The position numbers were made by a program, and so were the translations under genes. A stretch of DNA of 64,000 nt from Labrys monachus. GTDB lineage: Bacteria; Pseudomonadota; Alphaproteobacteria; Rhizobiales; Labraceae. Positions within the stretch are counted from its first letter, which is position 1, and every line of letters begins with the position of its first letter. Below are positions 8,653-17,178 of the stretch, one piece after another. The DNA is taken from the NCBI RefSeq assembly GCF_030814655.1, contig NZ_JAUSVK010000001.1, positions 3,913,001 through 3,977,000 of the forward strand, in the 5' to 3' direction. Under the pieces are notes generated by a model. That model was not told the origin of the DNA, did not search any database, and saw only the letters and a program-made list of their open reading frames with translations.

Positions 8653-9939
8653 ATGCCGCTTGATGAACAGCCCGGCTTTGCAACGCTCGCCGTCCATGCC
8701 GGTGCCCAACCGGATCCGACCACCGGGGCGCGGGCGACGCCGATCTACCAGACCACGTCCTTCGTCTTCGACGACGTCGACCACGCCGCGTCGCTCTTCG
8801 GCCTGCAGGCCTTCGGCAACATCTATTCGCGCATCGGCAACCCCACCAATGCGGTACTGGAGGAGCGCGTCGCCGCCCTCGAAGGGGGCACCGCCGCGCT
8901 CGCGGTGGCGTCCGGCCATGCCGCCCAGTTCCTCGTCCTGCATGCGCTTATGCAGCCGGGCGACGAGTTCATCGCGTCGAACAAGCTCTATGGCGGCTCG
9001 ATCAACCAGTTCAACCACTCCTTCCGCTCCTTCGACTGGAACGTGCGCTGGGCCGACGCCAACGATCCCGGCAGCTTCGCCGCGGCAGTGACGCCGAAGA
9101 CCAAGGCGATCTTCATCGAATCGATCGCCAATCCCGGCGGCATCGTCACCGACATCGCGGCGATCGCCGCCGTCGCCAGGAAGGCGGGCATCCCGCTCAT
9201 CGTCGACAACACGCTGGCTTCGCCCTATCTGTGCCGCCCCTTCGAATTCGGTGCGGACATCATCGTCCATTCGGCGACCAAGTTCCTCGGCGGCCACGGC
9301 AATTCCATCGGCGGCGTCATCGTCGACGGCGGCAGGTTCGACTGGCTCGCCTCCGGCCGCTATCCCTTCCTGTCGGCGCCGCGCCCCGAATATGGCGGCA
9401 TCGTCATCGGCGAGACCTTCGGCAATTTCGCCTTCGCCATCGCATTGAGGGTGCTCGGCCTGCGCGACCTCGGCCCGGCCCTTTCGCCCTTCAACGCCTT
9501 CATGATCCTCACGGGCATCGAGACGCTGCCGCTTCGCATGCAGAGGCATTCGGACAACGCTCTTGCCGTCGCGAAATTCCTGGCCGATCACGAGCAGGTG
9601 GCCTGGGTATCCTATCCCGGTCTCGATTCCGACCGCTACAATGCGCTGGCGCGCAAATACTGCCCGAAGGGCGCCGGGGCGGTGTTCACCTTCGGCCTGA
9701 AGGGCGGGCACGAAGCGGGCGTCAGGGTCGTCTCGAACGTCAAGCTGTTCTCGCATCTCGCCAATGTCGGCGATACGCGCTCGCTGATCATCCATCCCGC
9801 CTCGACCACGCACCGGCAATTGTCGGACGAGCAGAAGGTCACGGCGGGCGCCGGGCCGGACGTGGTGCGCCTGTCGGTCGGCATCGAGGACGTCAAGGAC
9901 ATCATCGCCGATCTCGACCAGGCCCTTTCGGCCGACTGA
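8653..9939 (+). CDS. metY: O-acetylhomoserine sulfhydrylase (Cys/Met metabolism PLP enzyme)
   Basis: PLP-dependent enzyme expected to form homocysteine from an O-acylated homoserine and sulfide. The 428-aa length and N-terminus GFATLAVHAGAQPDPTTGA match O-acetylhomoserine aminocarboxypropyltransferases better than the shorter MetZ or cystathionine gamma-synthases. Tyr and Arg of IYSRIGNPT contact PLP, IVDNTLASPYL holds the PLP-binding aspartate, and K210 in HSATKFLGGHG is the Schiff-base lysine. A strong AGGAGG lies just upstream of the ATG. Its stop codon abuts that of the convergent ctaA. The homoserine dehydrogenase gene at 61-62 kb belongs to the same pathway. Confidence 0.9.
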   Translation: MPLDEQPGFATLAVHAGAQPDPTTGARATPIYQTTSFVFDDVDHAASLFGLQAFGNIYSRIGNPTNAVLEERVAALEGGTAALAVASGHAAQFLVLHALMQPGDEFIASNKLYGGSINQFNHSFRSFDWNVRWADANDPGSFAAAVTPKTKAIFIESIANPGGIVTDIAAIAAVARKAGIPLIVDNTLASPYLCRPFEFGADIIVHSATKFLGGHGNSIGGVIVDGGRFDWLASGRYPFLSAPRPEYGGIVIGETFGNFAFAIALRVLGLRDLGPALSPFNAFMILTGIETLPLRMQRHSDNALAVAKFLADHEQVAWVSYPGLDSDRYNALARKYCPKGAGAVFTFGLKGGHEAGVRVVSNVKLFSHLANVGDTRSLIIHPASTTHRQLSDEQKVTAGAGPDVVRLSVGIEDVKDIIADLDQALSAD

Positions 9940-11040
9940 TCAGACGGCGGCCGGCCGCGCTCCCGCCGGGAGCGCGGTTGCCGTGGTGGTGAGGCGCTGC
10001 GCGTGGACAGTGACGGCGGCAAGCAGCACGACGCCGCCCAGCTGGTGCAGGATGGCCGACCACAGCGGCACCACGAGAAGCAGGGTCATGATGCCGATGG
10101 CCGCCTGGCCGAGGGCGACGAGCCCGATCAGCACGGCGCGGTCGCGCGCCGCGCCACTGCCGTGCCGGATCGCCAGGAAAGCCTGGAAGAGAGCCAGCAG
10201 CACGATGAGATAGGCCACCATGCGATGCTGGAACTGCACGGTGAGCGCATTCTCGAAATGGTTCGCCCAGGCGGGAGCCATGATGTAGAGATTGCCCGTC
10301 GACGGCAGGAAATGCCCGTCCATCAGCGGCCACGTATTGTAGGAGAGGCCCGCCCTGAGGCCCGCCACCAGGCCGCCCATGAAGATCTGGACGAGAACCA
10401 GAGGAACGAGAAGGGCCGCGATGGCCTTCGCGAGGCGCGGCAGCGTGTCGCCATCGGCCCTGCGCGTCAGCGAAGCGGCGACCCAGACCGTGGCGGTGAA
10501 GATGATGCAGGCCAGCGTCATATGCATCGCGAGACGGTATTGCGAGACCTCGGTGCGGTTTTCGAGGCCCGAGGCGACCATCCACCAGCCGAGCAGGCCC
10601 TGGCTGCCGCCGAGCACGAGCAGGCCGACGAGCCGCCATGCCAGCGCCCTCGTCAGCCAGCCGCGGACCCAGAACACCATCAGCGGCACGAAGAAGACGA
10701 AGCCGATCAGCCGCCCGAGAAGGCGATGGCTCCACTCCCACCAATAGATGAACTTGAAGTCGTCGAGCGACATGCCGAGGTTGAGCTGGGTATATTGCGG
10801 AATGGTCCTGTATTGGGCGAACGCCGCGTCCCATTGCGTGTCGGTCAGGGGCGGAACGACGCCGGTGACCGGCTTCCACTCGACGATGGACAGGCCGGAA
10901 TTGGTGAGGCGGGTGGCGCCGCCGACGACGACCATCGCGACGATCATCAGCGCGACGACGATCAGCCAGGCGCGGATGACGCCGTAATGATCCTGGTTGC
11001 CCGGCGCTGCCGCCACCGATCCGCTCGCGATTGCCGTCAC
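9940..11040 (-). CDS. ctaA: Heme A synthase (COX15/CtaA family)
   Basis: Inner-membrane enzyme that oxidises the C8 methyl of heme O to formyl, giving heme A for cytochrome oxidase. The 366-aa protein has about eight membrane segments. The first loop, with LSIVEWKPVTGVVPPL, is followed by WWEWSHRLLGR, which holds a heme-ligand histidine; further paired histidines are in YRLAMHMTLA, FQHRMVAYL and LHQLGGVVLLA. It is divergent from the DUF2842 gene across about 130 bp and its stop directly abuts the metY stop. The length is typical of alphaproteobacterial type-2 CtaA. Confidence 0.95.
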   Translation of the reverse strand: MTAIASGSVAAAPGNQDHYGVIRAWLIVVALMIVAMVVVGGATRLTNSGLSIVEWKPVTGVVPPLTDTQWDAAFAQYRTIPQYTQLNLGMSLDDFKFIYWWEWSHRLLGRLIGFVFFVPLMVFWVRGWLTRALAWRLVGLLVLGGSQGLLGWWMVASGLENRTEVSQYRLAMHMTLACIIFTATVWVAASLTRRADGDTLPRLAKAIAALLVPLVLVQIFMGGLVAGLRAGLSYNTWPLMDGHFLPSTGNLYIMAPAWANHFENALTVQFQHRMVAYLIVLLALFQAFLAIRHGSGAARDRAVLIGLVALGQAAIGIMTLLLVVPLWSAILHQLGGVVLLAAVTVHAQRLTTTATALPAGARPAAV

Positions 11041-11169
11041 GCCCTGTGCCTTTCCTGCCGGCCTCTTCGCACCGGCCCGATTATGCTCTAGAAGCGGGAA
11101 CAGATATACAACACGTCAACCACGGGCAACGTGCACTCGCGTCGCAGTGCCCTGGTGCAGGAGAACGAT

Positions 11170-11397
11170 ATGCGCCCTCCTCTGCGCAAGCTGGTCGGGT
11201 CGGTCATGATGCTGGTCCTCGTGGTCGTCTACGCGCTCGTGGCGATGGCCCTCGCGGAAGGCCGCGTCAACGACACCCCCGTCTGGATCCAGCCGGTCCT
11301 CTATGCGGCCCTCGGCCTGGCCTGGGTGCTTCCGGCGATGCTCATCATCAAATGGATGGAAAAGCCGGCCCGCAAGGCGCCCGCCGACCGGCGGTGA
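11170..11397 (+). CDS. DUF2842 small membrane protein
   Basis: A 75-aa protein with two predicted membrane helices, about residues 9-31 (VGSVMMLVLVVVYALVAMAL) and 44-64 (VLYAALGLAWVLPAMLIIKW), joined by a short periplasmic or cytoplasmic turn. It matches the DUF2842 family, which in alphaproteobacteria commonly neighbours ctaA, as here. Function is unknown; a role near cytochrome oxidase assembly is only suggested by context. The ATG at 11170 is preferred over upstream in-frame starts because family members begin with this short basic N-terminus (MRPPLRKL). Confidence 0.85.
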   Translation: MRPPLRKLVGSVMMLVLVVVYALVAMALAEGRVNDTPVWIQPVLYAALGLAWVLPAMLIIKWMEKPARKAPADRR

Positions 11398-11480
11398 CAT
11401 CTGCGGCTCGCCGGGTCCGACCGGGCGGCAGGTGCGGGACCGGCCTCGCGGACCCGCGATTCTCGGCCGGCAATGTGTAA

Positions 11481-11508
11481 GGGCGGACAGGATGTCCGCG
11501 CTCCCGGG
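11481..11508 (+). repeat. Dispersed intergenic palindromic repeat, copy A
   Basis: Core GCGGACA-GGA-TGTCCGC at 11483-11499 is a perfect 7-bp inverted repeat, followed by GCTCCCGGG. The same unit recurs on either side of ridA (25009-25031 and 25488-25520). It lies between the 3' ends of the DUF2842 and DsbA-like genes, where it could also act as a terminator hairpin. Confidence 0.6.
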
Positions 11509-11513
11509 AAGGG

Positions 11514-12038
11514 TCAGAGGCCTGCCGCCGCCAGCAACGCCGCGTGCAGCCCCCTGACGTCGCGCCGGCCGTCATAGCGCTGCCCGTTGACGAACAAGGT
11601 CGGCGTGGCGTTGACGCCGCTGTCGATGCCGCTGCGGAAATCCGCCTCGATACGATCGGCGAAGCGGTCGTTGAAGGCATCCGCCATCGCCGCTTCGCTC
11701 AAGCCGAGCCTGCGGCCATAGGCACGCAGCGAACGGTCGTCGAGCCTCTCCTGATTGTCGTAGAGGATGCGATGCATCGGCCAGAACCGGCCGATGTCAT
11801 CGGCGGCTTCGGAGAACTCGGCGGCGCGATGGGCATGGGGATGCAGGCGCGTCACGGGAAAATGCCGGAACACATAGCGCAGCCGATCGCCCATGAGGTC
11901 GCGCACGGCGTCGATGACGCCCACCGTCTCCCCGCAATAGGGACATTCGAAATCGCCATATTCGACGAGCGTGACCGCCGCATCTGCGGGGCCCTGGGCG
12001 TGATCGCGCGGACCGACCGGCTGGGAAAGGGTGCTCAC
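11514..12038 (-). CDS. DsbA-family thiol oxidoreductase (thioredoxin fold)
   Basis: Protein of about 174 aa with a DsbA/thioredoxin fold: redox motif CPYC at residues 32-35 within VEYGDFECPYCGET and a cis-proline loop NATPTLFVNG near residue 150. I see no signal peptide, so it is probably cytoplasmic, unlike classical DsbA. The GTG at 12038 is preferred over GTG at 12056 because GGAGG lies at the right distance. It is the last gene of a leftward series (sufA, TfoX-N, DUF1467, then this), about 80 bp after DUF1467. Substrate unknown; a thiol-disulfide or isomerase role are both possible within this superfamily. Confidence 0.85.
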   Translation of the reverse strand: MSTLSQPVGPRDHAQGPADAAVTLVEYGDFECPYCGETVGVIDAVRDLMGDRLRYVFRHFPVTRLHPHAHRAAEFSEAADDIGRFWPMHRILYDNQERLDDRSLRAYGRRLGLSEAAMADAFNDRFADRIEADFRSGIDSGVNATPTLFVNGQRYDGRRDVRGLHAALLAAAGL

Positions 12039-12120
12039 GCTCGACCTCCAGATCACGTGGGATAGGCTGGCGCCGGAAAGCGAGGGTTCGTGGCGGCGCC
12101 GTCGCCGGACGAGGCGCCGA

Positions 12121-12405
12121 TCAGCCCCCTCGCCCGACCTCGACGGAGGCGGGACCGAAATCGAACAGCGTCTGGTAGAAGAGGTGGTGCGACACTACCA
12201 CATAGACACAGGCAAAGAGAATGGCAGCGACAAGGGTCGTCAGGGCCGCCTTGCGCAGCAGCATCGGCCGCTGCGGAGCCGCCCCTTCGCTGCCGGGCAC
12301 GACCTCGCCGGCCTCGAACTGGCTCTTGACGCCGAGCGGCAGGATGGCGAACAGCGTCATCCACCAGATGACGAAGAAGAGGGCGACCGAAAGCAGGGGC
12401 GACAT
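12121..12405 (-). CDS. DUF1467 small membrane protein
   Basis: A 94-aa protein with two predicted membrane helices, at about residues 4-24 (LLSVALFFVIWWMTLFAILP) and 54-75 (LTTLVAAILFACVYVVVSH). The pattern, including LPLGVKSQFEAGEVVPGSEGAAP between the helices in part, matches DUF1467, a family of unknown function found in alphaproteobacteria. It begins 12 bp after the stop of the TfoX-N gene and precedes the DsbA-like gene, so it is probably read from the same transcript. Confidence 0.85.
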   Translation of the reverse strand: MSPLLSVALFFVIWWMTLFAILPLGVKSQFEAGEVVPGSEGAAPQRPMLLRKAALTTLVAAILFACVYVVVSHHLFYQTLFDFGPASVEVGRGG

Positions 12406-12417
12406 GGCGTCCGTTTC

Positions 12418-12780
12418 TCAAGAAGTTGACCGCAAGGCCCTGGCACGACGTTGCCGAGGCCCTGCCTCGAATGCCCGCCGCGATGCGGCCAGCCCGAGCC
12501 TCGCCCATTTCAACGCCTGTTCGGGATCGTCGAGCGCTTCGTCCGGCAAGCTCCAATAGGGAAGGGTCACCGTTCGTGTCCTGCCCTGATAGGTGAACGG
12601 AGCGGAACCAGCCTGCTGGAACAGCGGGATGGTCTGCGCATCCGCCTTGATCCAGATCTGCTCGAAGGCGCCGAGCGCGAACACCCGTCCCTCCGAATAG
12701 AGCCCGACGCCGCCGAACAAGCGCCTGATGCTCAATTGCGGCAGGCCGGCGAAGAGATCACGCAGATGATCCGGATCCAT
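12418..12780 (-). CDS. TfoX N-terminal domain protein
   Basis: A 120-aa single-domain protein similar to the N-terminal half of TfoX/Sxy: MDPDHLRDLFAGLPQLSIRRLFGGVGLY at the start, then an Ile-Trp-Ile-Lys strand and PFTYQGRTRTVTLPYW. The stand-alone domain occurs widely and its function is not established; a link to competence cannot be assumed. The ATG at 12780 has GAGGT 11 bases upstream; TTG at 12789 is a weaker alternative. It starts 28 bp after sufA and lies 12 bp before DUF1467, so it looks like part of the extended suf transcript. The Arg-rich C-terminal tail is not part of the domain. Confidence 0.85.
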   Translation of the reverse strand: MDPDHLRDLFAGLPQLSIRRLFGGVGLYSEGRVFALGAFEQIWIKADAQTIPLFQQAGSAPFTYQGRTRTVTLPYWSLPDEALDDPEQALKWARLGLAASRRAFEAGPRQRRARALRSTS

Positions 12781-12808
12781 CGTCGGCAAAGACCTCGATC
12801 GGCGGACC

Positions 12809-13195
12809 TCAGGGCGTCGCTTCCAACGCCGCGTCGGAAGCCGGCGTGATGGCGACCGATTCCCCGCAGCCGCAGGCGGATGTCTGGTTCGGATTGTTGA
12901 ACACGAATTGCGCCGACAGCTTGTCGGTCTTGTAGTCCATCTCGGTGCCGAGCAGGAAAAGCACGGCCTTGGGGTCGATCAGGACCTTCACGCCCTTGTC
13001 CTCGACGATCTCGTCGAGAGGATGGACCGCCTCGGCATATTCCATCGTGTAGGACATGCCGGCACAACCGCCGTTCTTCACGCCGACCCGCACCCCTTCG
13101 AAGGGCCTGTCGGCGCCCGCCATGATGGACTTGATCTTCTCGGCCGCCGCATCCGTCAGCGACACGACTTTGAACTTGGGACGAATCTTGCTCAC
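12809..13195 (-). CDS. sufA: SufA/HesB-type iron-sulfur carrier
   Basis: A-type carrier that accepts Fe-S clusters from SufBCD and hands them to target proteins. The 128-aa protein has the three conserved cysteines: one in KNGGCAGMSY (about residue 57) and the CGC pair in TSACGCGESVAI near the C-terminus. I chose the GTG at 13195 (GGAG 7 bases upstream), because the upstream open frame has no family similarity. It is the last of the canonical suf genes, about 110 bp after sufT, in the order known from the rhizobial sufS2BCDS1XA operon. Confidence 0.93.
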   Translation of the reverse strand: MSKIRPKFKVVSLTDAAAEKIKSIMAGADRPFEGVRVGVKNGGCAGMSYTMEYAEAVHPLDEIVEDKGVKVLIDPKAVLFLLGTEMDYKTDKLSAQFVFNNPNQTSACGCGESVAITPASDAALEATP

Positions 13196-13307
13196 TTGCC
13201 ACTCCAACAGCGCCGGGTTCAAGGCCCGGCCCTCGGACGATACGACCCCAATATAGGCTCGATTCCAGGACAATGCGAGGGCCTGGAGAATGCGAGCCCC
13301 TCGGCCC

Positions 13308-13691
13308 TCACCACATGTCGAGCGCCACGCGCGCCTCGTCCGACATGCGCGACTGGTCCCACGGCGGATCGAAGACCATGGTGACCTGCACGTCCGACAC
13401 GCCGGGAACGCTCAGGACCGCGTTTTCGACCCAGCCGGGCATCTCCCCGGCGACGGGGCAGCCCGGCGCCGTCAGCGTCATGTCGATGGACACCTTGCGG
13501 TCATCCGCGATCTCGACGCGGTAGATCAGGCCGAGTTCATAGATGTCGGCGGGAATTTCGGGATCGTAGACCGTCTTCAGCGCCGCGACGATGCCATCGG
13601 TCAGCCGGTCTATCTCCTCGGGCGGCAGTGCGGTCGCACCGGCCACGGCGGGTTCATTGGGCCTGGTCTCGGCCAGATCTGCGTCGGCCAT
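13308..13691 (-). CDS. sufT: SufT/SufX, DUF59 (MIP18-type) Fe-S assembly factor
   Basis: A 127-aa protein with a DUF59 domain at about residues 35-120: DPEIPADIYELGLIYRVEI, then MTLTAPGCPVAGEMPGW with the conserved cysteine, and VFDPPWDQSRMS. SufT-type proteins help mature Fe-S proteins; in rhizobia this gene is called sufX. Start choice: ATG at 13691 has a perfect GGAGG six bases upstream; ATG at 13706 overlaps the sufS stop (ATGA) and is the alternative. Either way it is translationally close to sufS. Confidence 0.92.
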   Translation of the reverse strand: MADADLAETRPNEPAVAGATALPPEEIDRLTDGIVAALKTVYDPEIPADIYELGLIYRVEIADDRKVSIDMTLTAPGCPVAGEMPGWVENAVLSVPGVSDVQVTMVFDPPWDQSRMSDEARVALDMW

Positions 13692-13702
13692 GAATGCCTC
13701 CG

Positions 13703-14947
13703 TCATGCAAAAAAGGTCTGCGCCTTGTTCAGCGCCTCGACGAGCATGTCGACCTCCTCGAGCGTATTGTAGAGCCCGAAGGAAGCACGGCATGTCGATG
13801 TCACGCCATATCGCGCCAAAAGCGGCTGGGCGCAATGCGTTCCCGCCCGCACCGCCACACCGTGGCGGTCGAGCACCGTGGCGACGTCATGCGCATGGGC
13901 GTTCTTCAGTTCGAACGATACGATGCCGCCCTTGCCCGGCGCCTCGCCGAAGATCCGGACCGAATTGAGCTTCGACAGCCGCTCACGGGCATAATGCAGC
14001 AGCTTCTCCTCATGTGCACGGATATTCTCGCGTCCGAGCGCCATCATGTAGTCCAGCGCCGCGCCGAGGCCGATGGCCTGGACGATGGGCGGCGTCCCCG
14101 CCTCGAAGCGATGCGGGGGAGCCGCATAGGTGACGTTGTCCTCGGTGACTTCGCCGATCATCTCGCCGCCGCCATTGAAAGGCGGCATCCGCTCGAGCCA
14201 TTCCTTCTTGCCGTAGAGCACGCCGATGCCGGTCGGCCCGTAGACCTTGTGGCCGGTGAAGGCATAGAAATCGACATCGAGGTCCTGCACATCGACGTCG
14301 AGATGCACCGCGCCCTGGCTGCCGTCGGCGAGCACCGGGATGCCGCGGGCATGGGCCATCGCCACGATATCCTTGAGCGGCGTCACCGTGCCCAGCACAT
14401 TCGACATATGGGTGATCGCCACGATCTTGGTGCGCGGCGTGAGCAGCCTTTCGAAGACTTCGAGGTCGAAGGAGCCGTCTTCGCGCACCGGCGCCCATTT
14501 CAGCACCGCGCCGGCCCGCTCGCGATGGAAATGCCAGGGCACCACGTTGGAATGATGCTCCATGATCGACAGCACGATCTCGTCGCCCTCGCCGATCTCC
14601 AGGAGGCGCCCCATCGAGGCGGCGACGAGATTGAGCGACTCCGTCGCCGAGCGCGAAAAGACGATCTGCTCGGTCGACGGCGCATTGAGAAACCGGCGCA
14701 CGCTCTCGCGGCCCGCCTCATAGGCCTCGGTCGCCGCATTGGCGAGATAGTGCAGGCCGCGATGAACATTGGCATATTCATGCGTATAGGCGTGCATCAT
14801 GCGGTCGAGCACGGCCTGCGGCTTTTGTGCGGACGCCCCGTTGTCGAGATAGACGAGCGGCTTGCCATAGATCTGCAGGGCCAGAGCGGGAAAATCGGCG
14901 CGGACCCTGGCGACGTCGTAGGGCATGGCGGCAACAGGCTTGTCCAC
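13703..14947 (-). CDS. sufS: SufS cysteine desulfurase (group II)
   Basis: PLP enzyme that releases sulfur from cysteine for cluster assembly. The 414-aa protein shows YLDNGASAQKP near the N-terminus, the MEHHSNVVPW histidine motif, the Schiff-base lysine in AFTGHKVYGPTG (about residue 230) and the catalytic cysteine in VRAGTHCAQPLL (about 368), all as in SufS rather than IscS. GTG start at 14947 with GAAGGA upstream. It corresponds to sufS1 of the rhizobial operon and lies about 100 bp after sufD. It overlaps or nearly touches sufT downstream. No SufE or SufU gene is visible in the window. Confidence 0.95.
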   Translation of the reverse strand: MDKPVAAMPYDVARVRADFPALALQIYGKPLVYLDNGASAQKPQAVLDRMMHAYTHEYANVHRGLHYLANAATEAYEAGRESVRRFLNAPSTEQIVFSRSATESLNLVAASMGRLLEIGEGDEIVLSIMEHHSNVVPWHFHRERAGAVLKWAPVREDGSFDLEVFERLLTPRTKIVAITHMSNVLGTVTPLKDIVAMAHARGIPVLADGSQGAVHLDVDVQDLDVDFYAFTGHKVYGPTGIGVLYGKKEWLERMPPFNGGGEMIGEVTEDNVTYAAPPHRFEAGTPPIVQAIGLGAALDYMMALGRENIRAHEEKLLHYARERLSKLNSVRIFGEAPGKGGIVSFELKNAHAHDVATVLDRHGVAVRAGTHCAQPLLARYGVTSTCRASFGLYNTLEEVDMLVEALNKAQTFFA

Positions 14948-15050
14948 GATCTATTCCTTCCCGAATTGCCATAAATCAAATAGTTACCGACGCATCTTCA
15001 AAAGATACATGAAATGCCGAATCCAAGGTGCGCGGGCGCCCCGCCACGCG

Positions 15051-16373
15051 CTACACCCGCTTCGCCAGCCACGCTTCGGTGACCGTCAGCAGACGCTCGC
15101 GCAGCGCCTCGTTCTCCACCGTCTCGACGGCTTCGCCTACGAAGGCCTGGACCAGGATGGCTTCCGCGGCGGCCTGGGGAATGCCGCGCGCCTTGCAGTA
15201 GAACAGCAGGTCCTCGTCGAGCGCGCCGCAGGTTGCACCATGGGCGCATTGCACGTCGTCGGCGAAGATCTCCAGTTCCGGCTTGGCATCTGCCTCCGCC
15301 CCTTCCGACAGGAGGAGGGACTGGCTCATCATCCGGCCATCGGTCTTCTGCGCCCCCGGCCGCACGACGATCTTGCCCTGGAACACAGAACGGGCCTCGC
15401 CGTCGATCACCGCCTTGAACAATTCGCGGCTTTCGCCGCCGAGCGCCGCGTGATCGACGACCAATGTAGTGTCGGCATGGCGCGTGCCGGCAAGCAGGGC
15501 GGCCCCCGCGATCATCGCCTTGGCGTTGTCGCCGGCATAGGTGACGAAGAGCTGGTTGCGCGCGAGCGCCGCCCCCGCCTCAAGCGCGAAGCTCTGCAGC
15601 GAAGCGCCCTTGCCGAGGGTCACGAAGAGAGAAGAAATCTGCTGCGCCTCAAGGGCTTGGCACTGAATGCTCACCCGATGGAGCCGCGCGCCGTCACCAA
15701 TTTCGATCGCCAGCGCCGCATTGGTCTGGTGGGCGACGCCATCCGGACCTTCATAACTGTCGATCAGCGTCAAGCCGGCGCCTGCGCCGAGCGCGACCAG
15801 CGAGCGCGTGAAGGTCGCCTGCGCCGTCGGGGCGCTGTGCCGGGTCTCGATCGCCACGGGAACGTCGATGCGGACACCGGCGTCCACGGTGACGACCACG
15901 CCGTCGCTCATGAAGGCGGTGTTGAGGTCGAGCACCGCATTGTCGGGCGAACCCGCGCCCAAGGCCCGGATCAGCGCCTCGTCGCCCCGCGCAAGGGCGT
16001 CGGCGAGCGAGGTGACGTGCAGGCCCGGCGGGAGGGCCGAGACGGTCGACAGGCCTGGGGAAAACGCGCCGTCCAGCACGACCAGGCGGATATGCTCGAT
16101 GCCGGCCAGGAAGGCTTCCGCCTTGCCCGGTTCGGCCGGCGCTCCCTCGCAACCGGTGGCGACCGGGTTGGCCTCGCGCATGAGGTTACGCAGGTCGGTA
16201 TATTTCCATTCCTCGACCCGGCGGTGCGGCAGGCCCTTCTCGCGGAACTTCGCGATGGCGCCGTCGCGCAGGCTCAGGACGCCGCCGCCGCCCGGAAGCG
16301 TCTCACGCAGCCTGCCGAAGGCCTCGCCGAGCGCCGTTTCGGCCGGCGTCTTCACGGGGATGACATTGGCCAT
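15051..16373 (-). CDS. sufD: SufD scaffold subunit
   Basis: Component of the SufBCD scaffold complex in the cytoplasm. The 440-aa protein has the beta-helix core shared with SufB, including VEEWKYTDLRNL near the N-terminus, the conserved HGATCGALDEDLLFY segment with its key histidine and cysteine near residue 365, and SRGI-like KARGIPQAAAEAILVQAFV in the C-terminal helical part. The ATG at 16373 is preferred; a GTG at 16379 overlaps the sufC stop codon and cannot be excluded. Tight coupling with sufC suggests translational linkage. Confidence 0.93.
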   Translation of the reverse strand: MANVIPVKTPAETALGEAFGRLRETLPGGGGVLSLRDGAIAKFREKGLPHRRVEEWKYTDLRNLMREANPVATGCEGAPAEPGKAEAFLAGIEHIRLVVLDGAFSPGLSTVSALPPGLHVTSLADALARGDEALIRALGAGSPDNAVLDLNTAFMSDGVVVTVDAGVRIDVPVAIETRHSAPTAQATFTRSLVALGAGAGLTLIDSYEGPDGVAHQTNAALAIEIGDGARLHRVSIQCQALEAQQISSLFVTLGKGASLQSFALEAGAALARNQLFVTYAGDNAKAMIAGAALLAGTRHADTTLVVDHAALGGESRELFKAVIDGEARSVFQGKIVVRPGAQKTDGRMMSQSLLLSEGAEADAKPELEIFADDVQCAHGATCGALDEDLLFYCKARGIPQAAAEAILVQAFVGEAVETVENEALRERLLTVTEAWLAKRV

Positions 16374-16375
16374 GG

Positions 16376-17122
16376 TCACGCCGCTTCCTGGTAGTCGCGA
16401 TAGCCGTTGGCTTCCAGCTCGAGCGCCAGTTCCTTGCCGCCGGACTTGACGATGCGCCCCTTGGACAGGACGTGCACGCTGTCGGGCACGATATGGTCGA
16501 GCAGGCGCTGGTAATGGGTGATGACGATGAAGGAGCGCTTGGGCGAACGCAGTCCGTTGACGCCGTCGGCGACGATCTTCAACGCATCGATGTCGAGGCC
16601 GGAATCGGTCTCGTCGAGCACGGCCAGGCTCGGCTGCAGCAAGGCCATCTGCAGGATTTCCATGCGCTTCTTCTCGCCGCCCGAGAAGCCGACATTAAAG
16701 GCGCGGCGCAGCATTTCTCGTGGGATCTTAAGCGCATCGGCAGCGCCGTTCACGCGCTTGATGAACTCCGGCGTCGTCAGTTCCGCTTCGCCGCGCGCCT
16801 TGCGCTGGGCGTTCAGGGCTGCCTTCAGGAAGGTCATGGTGGCGACGCCCGGAATCTCCAGCGGATATTGGAAGGCGAGGAAGACGCCGCGGGCGGCGCG
16901 CTCCTCGACCGGCACGTCGAGAAGGCTCTCTCCGTCGAGCAGGATCTCACCGCCGGTGACGGTGTAGTCGCTCTTGCCGGCGAGGATGTAGGACAGCGTC
17001 GACTTGCCCGACCCGTTCGGCCCCATGATGGCGGCGACCTCACCGTCTGCCACCGAGAGGGTGAGGCCGTCGAGGATCTGCTTGCCGTCGATTTCGGCGC
17101 TGAGGTTCTTGATTTCGAGCAT
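16376..17122 (-). CDS. sufC: SufC ATPase
   Basis: ABC-type ATPase that drives the SufBCD scaffold; soluble, not a transporter. The 248-aa protein contains Walker A GPNGSGKST (about 34-42), Q-loop FQYPLEIPGV, signature FSGGEKKR, Walker B LAVLDETDSGLD with the Suf-type DETDSGLDIDAL, and the switch histidine in VITHYQRLL. ATG at 17122 (MLEIKNLSAEIDGK) is clear; the longer upstream frame is a shadow. It lies about 55 bp after sufB and overlaps the sufD start region. Confidence 0.96.
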   Translation of the reverse strand: MLEIKNLSAEIDGKQILDGLTLSVADGEVAAIMGPNGSGKSTLSYILAGKSDYTVTGGEILLDGESLLDVPVEERAARGVFLAFQYPLEIPGVATMTFLKAALNAQRKARGEAELTTPEFIKRVNGAADALKIPREMLRRAFNVGFSGGEKKRMEILQMALLQPSLAVLDETDSGLDIDALKIVADGVNGLRSPKRSFIVITHYQRLLDHIVPDSVHVLSKGRIVKSGGKELALELEANGYRDYQEAA

Positions 17123-17178
17123 AGTTCCTGGTTTTCCCAAAATGGTTCGCCGCGACGGCGCTGAACAAGGCCGTCGGA

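Noticed and set aside
12809-13273. Longer version of SufA beginning at 13273
   Set aside because: The extra 26 residues have no similarity to A-type carriers, while the GTG at 13195 has a good ribosome binding site.
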